Positions 7,934 to 18,438 of a DNA stretch of 64,000 bases are shown here, one piece after another. A program made the translations under genes and the position numbers. Positions within the stretch are counted from its first letter, which is position 1; each line of letters opens with the position of its first letter. The DNA is taken from the NCBI GenBank assembly GCA_029339505.1, contig JAQISU010000022.1:11982001-12046000 (forward strand), given 5' to 3'. This stretch comes from Unio delphinus. Lineage: Eukaryota; Mollusca; Bivalvia; Unionida; Unionidae. The notes beneath the pieces are model-generated. The model searched no databases. It saw only the letters and a list, made by a program, of their open reading frames with translations, and was not told the origin of the DNA.

Positions 7934-9114
7934 GCACCTCTTCGTATGTTGTACTCAAGACAAGTCAGCATCACATTATCTCTGGTGTGACCAATACTTC
8001 TATTTGTTTTCTCTACGATACGTTGTCGAGAGTCTTTATCCGACCAACACGAACTCATTATACAAATGAAACTCACGCAGTTATTATTCTGTTGTTGTTT
8101 CAGTGTAATTATTAATGCGGCATCCATATCAAATTCTGTTATTTTTTTTATCCTGTTGTTTATAACCAGTCTTTTTCTGATTATATCATCGCTGACACTA
8201 TCACTTATTGTAGTGTCATTATAATCTAAAACAACTCTTCGAAGTTGATTTATTCTTCGTACTCTGGACACCGCAAGATAAACTAAATTCGACCACTCGA
8301 TGTGATTATCGAAACAAACAAACAATTGTATCTGATATAGTCAATCCCTGTGAAGAATGTATCGTCGCTGCGTAACCTAGCGGCCATGGGGATTTATCAG
8401 CGCGTAATGCATTTTCGACGACTTTGATATCAACCAGCACAATATCATTTAACACTAAATTTTGCATCTCTGTCAAGCCTGGAATATCAACTTCGATATC
8501 TTGTTTTCGTGTATCCTTGGGTCTATAACATAGCGGCACTGGAAGTATTGCAAATTTTTCTTGATGCAAATTAAATAATTTTGTCTGAAGTGTGTCTCTG
8601 ACTATTTTTCTGCTTGCTACTATCAAATCGTTTGGTCTCCACGCTTCCCAGAAATCATTTAATGAGGTTTCCGAAATTATTTCATGGGCTATTCCACACT
8701 GGATTATATCCGGTTATAATCTGATTAATTTATTGAACTCGCGTAATTGTTCATCAAGTGCTATATAATCAGTATTAATTTCTTTATAATAGTCTACAAT
8801 ATTCTTTAGCCAATCATGTGGAGACAAACCGACAAATGGTGGTGGTTGACCATGATCGCCACACATGATGACTTTTGTATTCGCTAGCAATAAACAATCA
8901 AGAATTCTTTGTAGTACATCTAACGACACTGTGCAGATCTCATCCCAAATAATGAATTCAGGAATAAATGTCTCACCCATTCGATAAGGAGTCCATTCGT
9001 CACCTTTCCATCGAAAGAAACTGATAAGTGCAAGCATTAATTCCTCGTTGTTTCAACTCTCTTGCAAGTCTGTTGGTCTTTCCTGACCCACCACAGCCGT
9101 TTAAATAAACTTTT
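7927..9114 (-). pseudogene. SF1 helicase with HNH-type tail, right copy
   Basis: Mirror of 1810-3225. Walker A NGCGGSGKT is present near 9085-9110, but the next roughly 19 codons are deleted between short direct repeats. Walker B IIWDEI and GDHGQPPP are in the segment 8714-9037, motif V YAATIHSSQGLT in 8306-8626 and motif VI VYLAVSRVRR in 7927-8325. The zinc tail has lost cysteines (CVSFICI, CLEYN), so the HNH-like site is degraded. Several frameshifts separate the segments. Confidence 0.85.
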
Positions 9115-11312
9115 TTATCTACATATTGGATCAGATATCGACGGTGCATTAGATAGTTCCGATATCTGATTATTTTTCAAGTAATTGTTTTCAATCATAA
9201 TATCTGCTGATTTGGAATAATCACACGGTATTTCCTTTTTAATTCTCCATAATCCCCAACTCTCGTCTGAATTAGTGAATTCAGCTACTGCTTCTTTATA
9301 TTTCGCGTTTATATAAAATGAATCGGTGGCAACTCTAACTGCTGATTCAGGAAATCTATTTATCTTCGAAAGTAAATTAATAGAAGCATAAGCCAGCATA
9401 GACGACCACAAATGTGTATGCTGAAAACTGTATCCAACTGTGTAAGGGACAGTTGTACCTAATTTGGTTCCATCGGACAAGAAATCATCTTTACGATCGA
9501 CGTATATACCCCTAGGTGTTACATCTGCGATTATAAAGTCGTATTCAGCATCATCTATAATCAACCGTGAAGAATATCGGTTATTGTATTTTTTTCCAAC
9601 CTGAGTGAATTTACCAATTATTCTTCTACCAAGATCTTTTGCTTGTTTATTTCTAGCTTTCAAAGATTTCTTTGGACAATTTCACGATATCTTCTTCGTC
9701 GAGATCGGGGAATTGTTTTCTATAGTCGCTGATTATACTATCTAGACTATCAGGTTGTGGTAACCAGACCTCAGTCTGCACTCGGTATGATATAATCGCT
9801 TCACTGACAATCAGCGATATCAGCATTTTAGAATCAATCATATACCGTAATAACACTATTGGCTTCCAGTGTTTTTCAGAGATGTGTCTACCAATCCAAA
9901 TATAACAACACGGATGATGTCCTTTAGCCAATTCAAATGATACCACACGAGCGCCTCCAGTTAAATCAAAATCGGTAGTGGTCCATTAATCGCAACACGA
10001 GTCATTTCATGTGTGGGATGTCCAAATCGTTTAAAGTACTTAGCACGTTCTCCGTAGCCGAGAAAACTCCCAGGATAACACGCAACTATATCAACCGAAA
10101 TAATATGTTCAGGGTCATATTTTGTATTCCATAATCCTCCTTGGTAATATTCAACGCAGCCTGATTTGATATCTGATAGAAATTCAGCTCTTGTTGGTTT
10201 CCACGTGTTTTTCTTTCTCGCAAAATGAGCTGCAACCGACGGAATTGTACAACAGTTTGTTAATAATTGTGCGTCGTGTTCTTTTTAAAAACTACTAGCT
10301 AGTTTTTTTCATTTCATTGTGCAGGGTTTCAGTACGGTATAATTCACCATTGGGTCTTACAAATTGATTGAATTTACCCTCTTCGTCTTCGTGAAGTAAC
10401 CACACTGACACAGGATCGTATTTACTTGACTGAGAAATAAAATCAAATAAATTTCCCGTGTAATATTTTACGGTTCTATCCCGCGGAAATATTGTTACTG
10501 TAGGTGTCCATGCCTGTTCGTTATGATCAATAATTTTGATTCGAGCTCCATTTGATTCGTGCAATACCTCTCCTGTTATCGTCATTATGGTTATTGGGAA
10601 TCTTAATGATGTTTCTAATTTAATTATATCTTGAATCGTTGCTCCGTTTTTCCTAACTGTTAATTCCGATTCATTTATATTTTTTTTTGCGTCTTAGATC
10701 AGTCAATTTGTTTCAAAGCAACGCATTTGTGAAGTGTTCTATTATTCGTTCTGCTACACAATTCAACGATGACAGTTTCATTGGTTTTAATTTTTCAATA
10801 CTCGGTTTATCATTTAACGAATATATTCCAGAAACAACTACTGTTACAGGATAGCATTTTTCTTAGTATGGTTTGTCAATCCCAGTCAGAATTTCTGGTT
10901 TGGAATCTTGACTCACAGTGATAGTTGTTTTATCTTTCAAAATTGGTTCACATTTGTCTCGAATAATCCAATTTCCCATTTCTGAGCGGATAATGAATTT
11001 CACTCTCAAAAATTACTTTTTCTGGTCAAGATGTGCGATTATCGCGGCTGTTCTTTCGTCGTTCATGGTAGCATCAACACTACCATCAATTCGAAATGTT
11101 GACCAACAGTGAGATGCTCCATCGCGTTTGAATTCATTAAAACAATCGCGGATTTTACCTATCATGCTTCTATTACTGATTAGACTCTTTGGTACATCTA
11201 CGGAGACTATCAAGATTGAATTTAGCATTTTTCCAAGGCGTAATTTTCGATAATCTCTTATAATGAACCATTGCAAATTGCTTATGATAGGATCAATAAC
11301 CGCATGTAACAA
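9115..11312 (-). pseudogene. Protein-primed family B DNA polymerase, right copy, including N-terminal region
   Basis: Mirror of 3-1809, extending about 360 bases further toward the N-terminus than the left copy in this window. Motif A (VDIVACYPG) lies near 10065-10100; motif C (VATDSFYI) near 9315-9340. TAA stops occur near 10997 and 10864, with further stops and frameshifts near 10730, 9975 and 9655. At the 3' end a two-base loss after CR (9115) creates a stop exactly at the polymerase-helicase boundary, where the left copy reads through. No ATG is seen at the 5' end; 11312 is the limit of the recognisable frame, which meets a stop near 11340. Confidence 0.8.
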
Positions 11313-11586
11313 ATCAAGCAGAAAGGAATTATGTGGCTGTCATTTACAAGGCGTTCGTCACGGGAGTTTTGGCCCAGTCCCTTGCATACGATGTGGGGTA
11401 GGTGTGAGAGGAAAATCGCAATTGTGTCTGAGTTGCGGTGGTAAGCGATACAGAGAGTTGAAGCGCTATTATGATAAGAGAATCAAAAACTCCATTAAAA
11501 ACTCCATCAATGACTCTGACAAAATCATAAGAACATCTCAAGATTATATTTATAGATTCCAAAATAATAATTTAACCAAACAATGA
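11263..11586 (+). CDS. Putative small zinc-ribbon protein
   Basis: A 107-codon frame with paired cysteines (CIRCGVGVRG and LCLSCGGKRY) followed by a basic helical tail rich in Lys, Arg and Asn. This CxxC-CxxC pattern suggests zinc binding. Its first 50 bp overlap the 5' part of the polymerase on the other strand, so the true start is probably later. No family recognised. Confidence 0.4.
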   Translation: MNHCKLLMIGSITACNKSSRKELCGCHLQGVRHGSFGPVPCIRCGVGVRGKSQLCLSCGGKRYRELKRYYDKRIKNSIKNSINDSDKIIRTSQDYIYRFQNNNLTKQ

Positions 11587-11611
11587 ATTAGACAAATAGT
11601 ATTATATATAA

Positions 11612-12105
11612 ATGGACCAAGAATTTCAGCCACATCCCGTGATTACCAATTATGAAGCCTCTCGTGGTGGTATTGTCAGAAACCGCAGACTGAAGAATCC
11701 GTTAGGGACGGACAATGGTATGTGATATTTGAAATTTGCTGTTGGAAAGAAGAAATATTACTCTCACAGATTCATCTTCGAGGTGTTTAATGGATTGATC
11801 AAGTATGGTCTTGTTATTGATCATATTGATTCCAATCCTAAGAACAATTCTTTAGATAATTTACAAGCTATTTCACAAAGTGAAAATTTAAAACTAGGAG
11901 GGACTGGGAAACATTAAAAAAAAATGCAAAATGCATAAATTCTTTTAATATTGAAAATAACGAGCATATAGTATTCCAATCAATAAATGAAGCCAGTAGG
12001 TATTTCGATATGTGTAGAGCCTCAATATGGTTTGTTGCAGAGGGAATTTATCGGTCTGCAATTTTCAAAAGGACTGGACAAGGAATTCAATTTACATACA
12101 TTTAA
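11612..12105 (+). pseudogene. HNH endonuclease with C-terminal NUMOD1-like domain
   Basis: The frame from ATG 11612 reads through TGA at 11723-11725. It then gives an HNH core: YYSHRFIFEVFNG and VIDHIDSNPKNNSLDNLQ, with the His-Asn-His pattern of homing and phage endonucleases. The frame ends at 11917 next to an A-run. In a shifted frame to TAA 12103-12105 the sequence reads FQSINEASRYFDM and RASIWF, as in NUMOD1 DNA-binding modules. Free-standing HNH-NUMOD genes are mobile selfish genes in phages and large DNA viruses; here it sits between the replication and capsid blocks. ATTATATATA lies directly upstream of the ATG. Broken by one stop and one frameshift. Confidence 0.75.
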
Positions 12106-12255
12106 ATTTCATTTTTGAACTATTATATATATAACACCAGCGGGAATAACTCGTGCGGGTATGTTGGCAGGCAAAATAAGGGACCCAGTGAATGATAATC
12201 GCTCATCATGGTTGTTTAGTTTTGAAAAATAAATTATAAATATATATTATTATAT
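12106..12255. other. Short intergenic stretch with a small open frame
   Basis: It contains a 23-codon frame from ATG 12161 to TAA 12230-12232 with no recognisable family, then a very AT-rich stretch (ATATATATTATTATAT) directly before the next ATG. Confidence 0.3.
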
Positions 12256-12633
12256 ATGAATTCTCAAAATATCAATGCGATCATAACTGAGATTTCAAAT
12301 TTAAAAAATCAAGGAATTCAATTATCAAATAAGTTAAACTGTGATCAGATTCTTTCTGATTTTCAAGATATTGAATATAGCGCTATGAATAATAGATATG
12401 TCTTACCAAAACGATACGCTTTTATAAAGAAAATCTAGTATGCTATTCGCGACTCCCTTGTATTCTATAACGACGTCAATAAGTTTGTCCCGTTATTCAT
12501 TGTTGTCAAAAAAGTCAGAAAAGAATTGGGGCAGCAATATGAAATCAAACGCCCAATTAATTTGAGGGTTAAAACAATAAGAGATATTATCCGCCAAACC
12601 GAAAATTCTCCTTTGGTTACCCCAACAGAATAA
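12256..12633 (+). pseudogene. Unknown viral protein, one internal amber stop
   Basis: ATG 12256 opens a frame of 60 codons ended by TAG at 12436-12438. The same frame then stays open for 64 more codons to TAA at 12631-12633, and a further 34 codons follow before the next stop. The N-terminal part is helical and Gln/Asn-rich (ISNLKNQGIQLSNKL); the rest is basic (VKKVRKELGQQYEIKRP). I do not recognise the family. Coding character is inferred from the long same-frame continuation. Confidence 0.5.
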
Positions 12634-12981
12634 ATTCTAACCAACGAGTTGACATGTACACAATTACTCAATGAACAGGTATGCAAGCACATGGACATAA
12701 TTCACCTAACATGTATGGTACGCGTTCACCTTGAATGAATTTGTAAAGGCGGATTTTTAATCAATAGTGGCTCTGAAATTTTATACGGGTTTTATCAATG
12801 AACTACACGAAGTATAATAGTAGATTGTGAGGTCGGGTTTCAGGGATTATATTTATTGTTAATTACTGAAATGTTTCAGTAATTTTTATTTATAGATTTT
12901 TGGTTATTTTTGGGCGATTTTTCATCGATTTTTGCCTGCCAGAGTGGGGTCAAATGGTCGAAATTCAATGTTATTTATGGT
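12634..12981. other. Gap between the unknown gene and the structural block
   Basis: No gene is seen. The first 100 bases may be a decayed continuation of the previous frame. The rest is T-rich with one strong inverted repeat at 12861-12884. Confidence 0.5.
12861..12884. repeat. Perfect 11-bp inverted repeat with 2-nt loop
   Basis: AATTACTGAAA, TG, TTTCAGTAATT, followed at once by T-rich sequence (TTTTTATTTAT). It could be a transcript-end hairpin or a protein-binding palindrome. Confidence 0.7.
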
Positions 12982-14155
12982 GATAAGTCACTACATTTAG
13001 ATCGTACATTAATTGGAAATTCCTTTGCAATTTTAATAATGTTAAATGAATCTCTAACGACTAGATAAGCATGTAAAAGATTAGCTTCAATTAAGAAATT
13101 CATTCCAATCCGCGATTCTGTTCGAGAAAAATTGCTAGCTAGACAGTCTTCAGACTGATTTATAACAGGAACTGAAGATCTGTTTAAACCAATAACCACG
13201 GCAACCAAAGGGGTAATATCAGCCACTGATCGATCAATATACGGAGATATCCCCAAGGAAGCATCAAGGAAAGAAACACCTTTTCTTCCTGTACTTGGAA
13301 AAATAGCAAAAAGATCCAAACAAACAAAAGAATCTTTAAAACACTTCCTGGTGATATAATAGCTGCTGCAAGACAACAAGAACAACAAGAACGAATTGAA
13401 CAAGAATAAATTGAACAACCAGGAGATATTGATAATAGCTCCTCCCCACCTGAACCACTTGAATAAATTGAACAAGAACAACGAGATCAACTTGAAGAAA
13501 AAAAGGTAAAAAATTCAAAAGAGAGGAGGGGATACGAACCTCAAGAGATATTTCCGAAAGAAGTTATAAATAAATTTAAAAATTACACGGATGATGAATT
13601 AGCCAAATTTGTTATTGATTCATTTCCAAAGAAGACAAGGGAGCAATATATAAATCATGATTTGAAAAAAAATTCATAAAAACCTTTACGACCTGGAAAA
13701 ATAAAGTATATTTGGCAAAACAAGATGAGCAAACTAAAATCTCAAATTATGATAATAATTATAAATCGTATTTGGATAAAATAAAAAGAATAGGGATTGG
13801 TCGACCACTATATGATCGAGACGAAGGTGATGATGATGATACACAAGGTGCAACTGGTTATAGTAGTGGGAAGGGATTTTCTCAGAGTAGAATTTCAGGT
13901 AGTGGTCCTATTCGTTGTCCTGGTATTATTCTCGGCGATATAGCACGATTAGAAGTACTTGTCGGAGGGAAACGAGCTGGAAATATCTCACCGGAAATAA
14001 TTAATGAAGCAGCTGATATCTGTATGCGGTTATTTCAAGGCAGCATTATGGATATTGAAACATATCGAGATTTTATTGATGAGCTAGCAGAAAATCCAAA
14101 GAATTGGAAATTCGAAGAATTGGAAATTCGAAGAATTTCACGGTTATCACAGTGA
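12982..14155 (+). pseudogene. Conserved Polinton-associated protein of unknown function
   Basis: Coding sequence is recognisable through stops near 13048, 13159 and 13357, two GAA-TAA positions around 13408 and 13464 that look like Gln codons mutated to TAA, and a frameshift at the A-run near 13666-13674. The N-terminal part has GTEDLFKPITTATKGVI. A Gln/Glu-rich coiled-coil segment follows (RQQEQQERIEQE), then YTDDELAKFVIDSFP. The intact C-terminal stretch 13712-14155 contains an acidic patch (DEGDDDD), RISGSGPIRCPG and GGKRAGNISPEIINEAADI. From memory of the family, similar proteins accompany capsid genes in cnidarian and arthropod Polinton-like elements. Function is unknown; virion-associated is a reasonable guess. 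Confidence 0.6.
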
Positions 14156-14168
14156 CTAATCACCGAAA

Positions 14169-14696
14169 TTGCTAGCAATTTCGACATTAGATAAATATCA
14201 TTTAAATAAGAAGATCATACACTACAACCATGATAAACCAACCAGCGTCTATGTAGTAAATTCACGATTGCCTGTTTATAGAGAGTACTATGGTAATGGT
14301 CTCGACAATACCATTGCAGGGTTATTTGCAAGAATGGCTCCAAAAATAGCACCATTAGCAAAACAATTATCAATGAAAGCTATTGATGTTATTCGTGATA
14401 AGGGTATTAGCGCTGTTGGAGATGTTGCCGGGAAAGAATTTTCCGCTGTAAAGGATAAACTTGTAGCATTAGTTCGACGGCGAAGGAAACCACCAATGGC
14501 ATCGCCACTACCATCTACGGAAGTGATGCCTGCAAGTGTTAGCAAAATAATAAATAACACGGTGGATCAAAAATTAGCATCGTTGGTGACTTCATCATTG
14601 GCCAGTGAAGCATATGAGGCACAGAGAAATAATATTGCTAACATGATAGCGGGAAGTGGCCTGAAACCACGACGAAAACCACGAGCAAAATCATGA
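14169..14696 (+). CDS. Basic minor virion/core-like protein
   Basis: A 175-codon open frame without an ATG near its beginning; the first in-frame Met follows about 55 codons in, so the start is lost or non-ATG. It carries a YVVNSRLPVYRE segment, alternating helices, a basic run RRRRKPP near residue 105 and a basic tail RRKPRAKS. MIAGSG just before the tail fits the adenain cleavage pattern (M/I/L)-x-G-x-G. A packaged core or minor capsid protein processed by the viral protease is likely by context: the capsid-like gene starts 26 bp downstream. No enzymatic motif is seen. Confidence 0.6.
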   Translation: MLAISTLDKYHLNKKIIHYNHDKPTSVYVVNSRLPVYREYYGNGLDNTIAGLFARMAPKIAPLAKQLSMKAIDVIRDKGISAVGDVAGKEFSAVKDKLVALVRRRRKPPMASPLPSTEVMPASVSKIINNTVDQKLASLVTSSLASEAYEAQRNNIANMIAGSGLKPRRKPRAKS

Positions 14697-14721
14697 TTTA
14701 GATTGAGGAATATAGAATAAA

Positions 14722-16137
14722 ATGTTCAGATCGTCTCCTAATCCAGCGTTTGATATGGACGCCACAGTGCAAGAAAGATTCTGTACGCGATTATCAATAT
14801 TATTCCTATTACGCAGTACAACCGGATATTCGATCAAGAATTGAACTTCAAGCCCTGGATACCAGTAAAAACTTTCTGCCATGTGAAGCATTTATCGAAG
14901 TAGAAGGAGAACTCGTAACAAATGATGCTGCTCACGATGATCCACCATACGCAGATAACCCAACTATCCGAGTTGGTTTTGTTAATAATGGTATCATGGC
15001 GTTATTCGAGAGTGCTAGATACATGATTGATGGAAGAGAAATTGAATCTATAGAACGTGATGTTGATGTTGCCACAACAATAGTGGGGTTAGCAAAATAT
15101 TCTGATGATTATACAGGATCGGCGGGTCCATCTATGATGTTTTCGAAGGATATCACTGATCACGCTGGACACGTCCAGTATTCTAGAGTAAAGGCAGCTA
15201 ATGCTGCAGTTGATCCAGCACCAGAAGGATATGCAAGACCGCCTGTTACTTTTGATGTCATAAATAATATTACTAATTGCAACTTGGGGTTTGCAACACG
15301 CATAGCAACATTAGAGGGACAGCGCCGACGATTTTCATGCGCGATTCCACTGCATCATATTTTCGGATTCTGTAGAAATGTTAGAAAGGTTATCAATGGA
15401 GCGAAGCATACAGTAGCACTCGTGCGAAAGGGTACTGATAATGATGCAATCTGGCGTGGTGCTGGTGTTGGCGCGGGTAAAGTTATTTTAATAAAACTAT
15501 CATTGTGGATGCCAGGAATGACTCCATCAACCACACCAGAAGAGAGACTACTATCATTTATGGATCATGGAGGAAAATCATTGCTAATTTGGCTAACAAC
15601 AAAACGGATATTAAACAGGATAATATTGATGGTACATTTACATGGCACCTGGCATCAAAACAAGGTGTTTCAGCTCCATGTAATATATTTATTGCGTTAC
15701 AGAATAACGCGCGAGTTGGTGATCAAGAACGAAGTCATATGATATTTGATCAGATAGGCGTTAATGAAGTCTCGCTGAGAATAAACGGACAACAGGAACC
15801 ATCTGAGGATATACAACTTGATTACACAGAAAACCATATTGCACGCGTGTATCATCGTCTGTTGTCATATATGGGTCGTGATCAAAACGACGACACTTGT
15901 CTACAAATATCTCAGTTGGATTTTAAAAGCTTATATCCGATCTATTACTTTCCGCTGGAACATCTTGATTTAACAAGACAATCCGTCGTTGATATACACT
16001 TTAGAGCTCGTGTAACCAGTCCTGGTGGTATTGCTAATTACAGAGCAGTTGCTGTCATTCTCAGCGACAAATCAATGCTACTCGAGGGTGTTGGTAGACG
16101 AATGAGAATAATCGGTGCACCAGTAGAAAACATGTAG
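14722..16137 (+). pseudogene. Major capsid-like protein (double jelly-roll type), two frameshifts
   Basis: The frame starts at ATG 14722 (MFRSSPNPAF), shifts by one near 14770-14780, runs to about 15560-15575 and shifts back, ending at TAG 16135-16137, about 471 codons. Landmarks are FIEVEGELV, a TIRVGFVNNGIMALFE segment, IPLHHIFGFCRNV, then FKSLYPIYYFP and AVAVILSDKS near the C-terminus. These match the capsid family seen in cnidarian and insect Polinton-like elements, where it is the predicted major capsid protein; the assignment rests on remembered family features and position. The two indels compensate each other. The largest virion gene of the block. Confidence 0.65.
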
Positions 16138-16184
16138 TGTTTTCCAAAAACATGTAACAATTAGATCAATCTGTTATTAATATA

Positions 16185-16649
16185 ATGTCATATAGTCATG
16201 TTAGTGTTACGTTAACTCCCGGTCAGATTAAAAAATTGCAATCGGAATCGGCTAAAAAATGTGTAACCACAATATCGCTGAAACACAATCAGATGTCTGG
16301 TGATCAGAAAAAATTGTCGCTGACAACTCGTCAAATAAAACATTTTAATGATGCTTTCAAACATACAAAGGGTGCTCAGATCACACTCTCTGCAGCTGCG
16401 ATCAAAAACATGATACAATCAGGTGGTATATTTCCACTGTTAGCTGAGATTCCAGCATTAATTGGGGGCAGCGGCCCCAGCGGTAGCTAAAGCGGCAGCG
16501 TTAGGAGCTGTTGGTACCGAGGCAGGGATGGCACTAAAGAAAGCAACTGGACAGGGATACAAAAAAAGGGAAAGGGTCTAAGACTACCAGGAACCCCGTA
16601 TTCATGGTACAAGGGAAGCGGCCTGAGAATACCGGGAACAGTTTATTAA
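16185..16649 (+). pseudogene. Minor capsid protein with hydrophobic Ala-rich segment
   Basis: ATG 16185 opens MSYSHVSVTLTPGQIKKL, with a second similar block (LSAAAIKNMIQSGG), then a hydrophobic IFPLLAEIPALI stretch. A frameshift near 16466-16470 leads into an Ala-rich helix (AAAPAVAKAAALGAVG). A second near 16570 leads into a Gly/Lys-rich tail with GKGLRLPGTPYSWYKGSG and stop TAA 16647-16649. Hydrophobic-helix and Gly-rich-tail architecture resembles membrane-active minor capsid proteins such as adenovirus pVI/pX, but similarity is of type only. The protease ATG follows 6 bp later. Confidence 0.55.
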
Positions 16650-16654
16650 CTTCC

Positions 16655-17009
16655 ATGTCAAATTTTAATTTACTCGATGCTGCTAAAAAAATTAGCGATA
16701 AAAAACTTCAGAGGTGTCTTTATGAAAGATCAGTTGCCGGCACAACCAAAAAACGTTGAAACCGGTATCATTAATCTCGATAACAGCACCGGACTTGGAA
16801 CTCACTGGGTTGCATACGTGATTGATTCGCGTGTAATCGTTTATTTCGATTCATATGGGCTAGCGCCGCCTAAAGAATTTATGCGTTATATAAACCGCTT
16901 ACAAATTCCTATCTGGTATTCTACGCTACCAACACAAAAAATGAATGACCCACCAATATGCGGCATAGAAGTATTGAATGTCCTTGACGCTATGTCATCA
17001 TCGAGATAA
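16655..17009 (+). pseudogene. Adenain-type maturation cysteine protease (Ulp1-like)
   Basis: It starts at ATG 16655 (MSNFNLLDAAKKI), shifts frame near 16700-16720, then reads KDQLPAQPKNVETGIINL. GTHWVAYVID contains the catalytic His, YFDSYGLAPP the acidic residue, and PPICGIEVLNVL the Cys-Gly of the active site. Enzymes of this family cleave virion precursors at (M/I/L)-x-G-x-G sites. The usual last C-terminal residues seem short: the frame ends DAMSSSR at TAA 17007-17009. Position between capsid genes fits. The frameshift disables this copy. Confidence 0.75.
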
Positions 17010-17079
17010 CCACCTCATCAAGTCGTAAATTAATATACTAGTAGTCGCTTTTTAGAGAGAGAAAGTAATATAAAATAAC

Positions 17080-18427
17080 ATGGTTGATATTTGGGGCAGA
17101 TCTTTATCAGCGCTGAAGAAACCCGAAGGCACTGCAACCGGTGATGTGAAAAAAATAATCTAAGATGAAATAGCTGAGATGTTGAGCGTAACAATTGTTG
17201 ATCCCAATGAAATAGTTGTATTTCAAGATGGTCAGAATAAATTGAAAACAAGTAATATTACCCTTGATGATATTTTAGTTAAACAACGCAATGAAGTAGA
17301 AGATACTATCGCATTGTTTTCGGATCAGGGTAAACTCAAACCGGGTGTACTTGTTTCAACTATTGTGGATAGAATTAAAAATATTGACAAAATCATATCA
17401 GATTTCTTTGAAAATCCACCGGTGACCCCACCGAAGCTAACAGAGATAAAAACAGATATGTTAGAACTAGCAGCACTTCATGCCAAATATGCAGATCACG
17501 TTGAAATATTTATATCATTTCGTAAAAATATCATTGATACATTTTTTGCAACCACTCTGGATAAAATTGACATTAAACTCCCTGATATTAAAAAATCCAT
17601 CGAAGAAGAAGGCAATCAAAAATGATTTACCTAGGATAATAGAAATCAGCGAAAAAATCAAAATCCCTCATGAGAAAAATGTAAACTCGGTATATACGAT
17701 TCAACACGGATCATTTGCGTAGACACCACAAAATAATATTTTAAATATAACCGCGGCCGTCAAAGGTATTTATCGATTAACAATAGTGACACAGACGCAA
17801 TATAATATTTCATCAACGAGTTCATCTGTAGTCAACAATACGATATCAACGATCATCGACAAGGAAATAACTGAACGATTCATAATAGCATCCGCTGATA
17901 ATAATTTAGCCAGGGTTTCAGTAACATGGTATGTGGAATTCGTAGCGGATTTAAGTAAACAACTAAATTTGAATTCTATTACAATAAACAAAATGACATC
18001 ACATCAGTATCGCTATGATCAGGTCAGAGAATTTCAAACTAAACTGAAAACACTCGCTGAGGAGTACCAAACAAAAATAAAAAAATACCAACGAAGAATA
18101 AAAGCAGTTGATATTACCGTGTACTCGGTGAGTGATGTAGTCACCGGAGCCGGTATTATACTCTCCTCGGTGACAATGATTGCTCCGATAGCTGTTCCAA
18201 TTTGAGTATCCGTGGCGACAACAATCGCGGGAATAGTTTCGATTATAAAAAAAAATATCATCATGCAGCCAGCACAAACTGCAAGATAACATAGTTAAAT
18301 TCCATGTTGTGTCAACCGCGTACTCGCAATTATCCTCGATAATATCGTCGTCACTCGATGATACATTAATATCGGATAGTGTGTTCTCAGCGATGGTACG
18401 TATTTATGATTCCGCGATGTCAAAATA
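17080..18427 (+). pseudogene. Unknown membrane-anchored virion-associated protein
   Basis: ATG 17080 (MVDIWGRSLSALKKP) continues through TAA 17161-17163 to a frameshift near 17620, then through TAG near 17720, TGA near 18204 and another frameshift near 18282, ending TAA near 18427: about 449 codons. The N-terminal third is coiled-coil-like, the middle Ser/Thr/Asn-rich, then a charged helix (KTLAEEYQTKIKKYQRR). A long hydrophobic stretch follows (about 18130-18250: VVTGAGIILSSVTMIAPIAVPI split by the TGA, then VATTIAGIVSII) that could span a membrane once or twice. No family recognised; position in the structural block suggests a virion protein. Confidence 0.5.
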
Positions 18428-18438
18428 AGAGCAACAAC

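Noticed and set aside
11344..11562. Minus-strand frame as the polymerase N-terminus
   Set aside because: It is in a different frame from the polymerase tail at 11312, has no domain features, and the plus strand has a better zinc-ribbon frame here.
13336..13518. Hydrophobic minus-strand frame
   Set aside because: Antisense of a Gln/Glu-rich coiled-coil region of the conserved viral protein; the Val/Leu-rich look is a by-product.
16440..16490. LIGGSG as a third protease cleavage motif
   Set aside because: It appears only in the frame after the 16466-16470 shift; the conserved frame reads into an Ala-rich helix, so the motif is an artefact of the frameshift.
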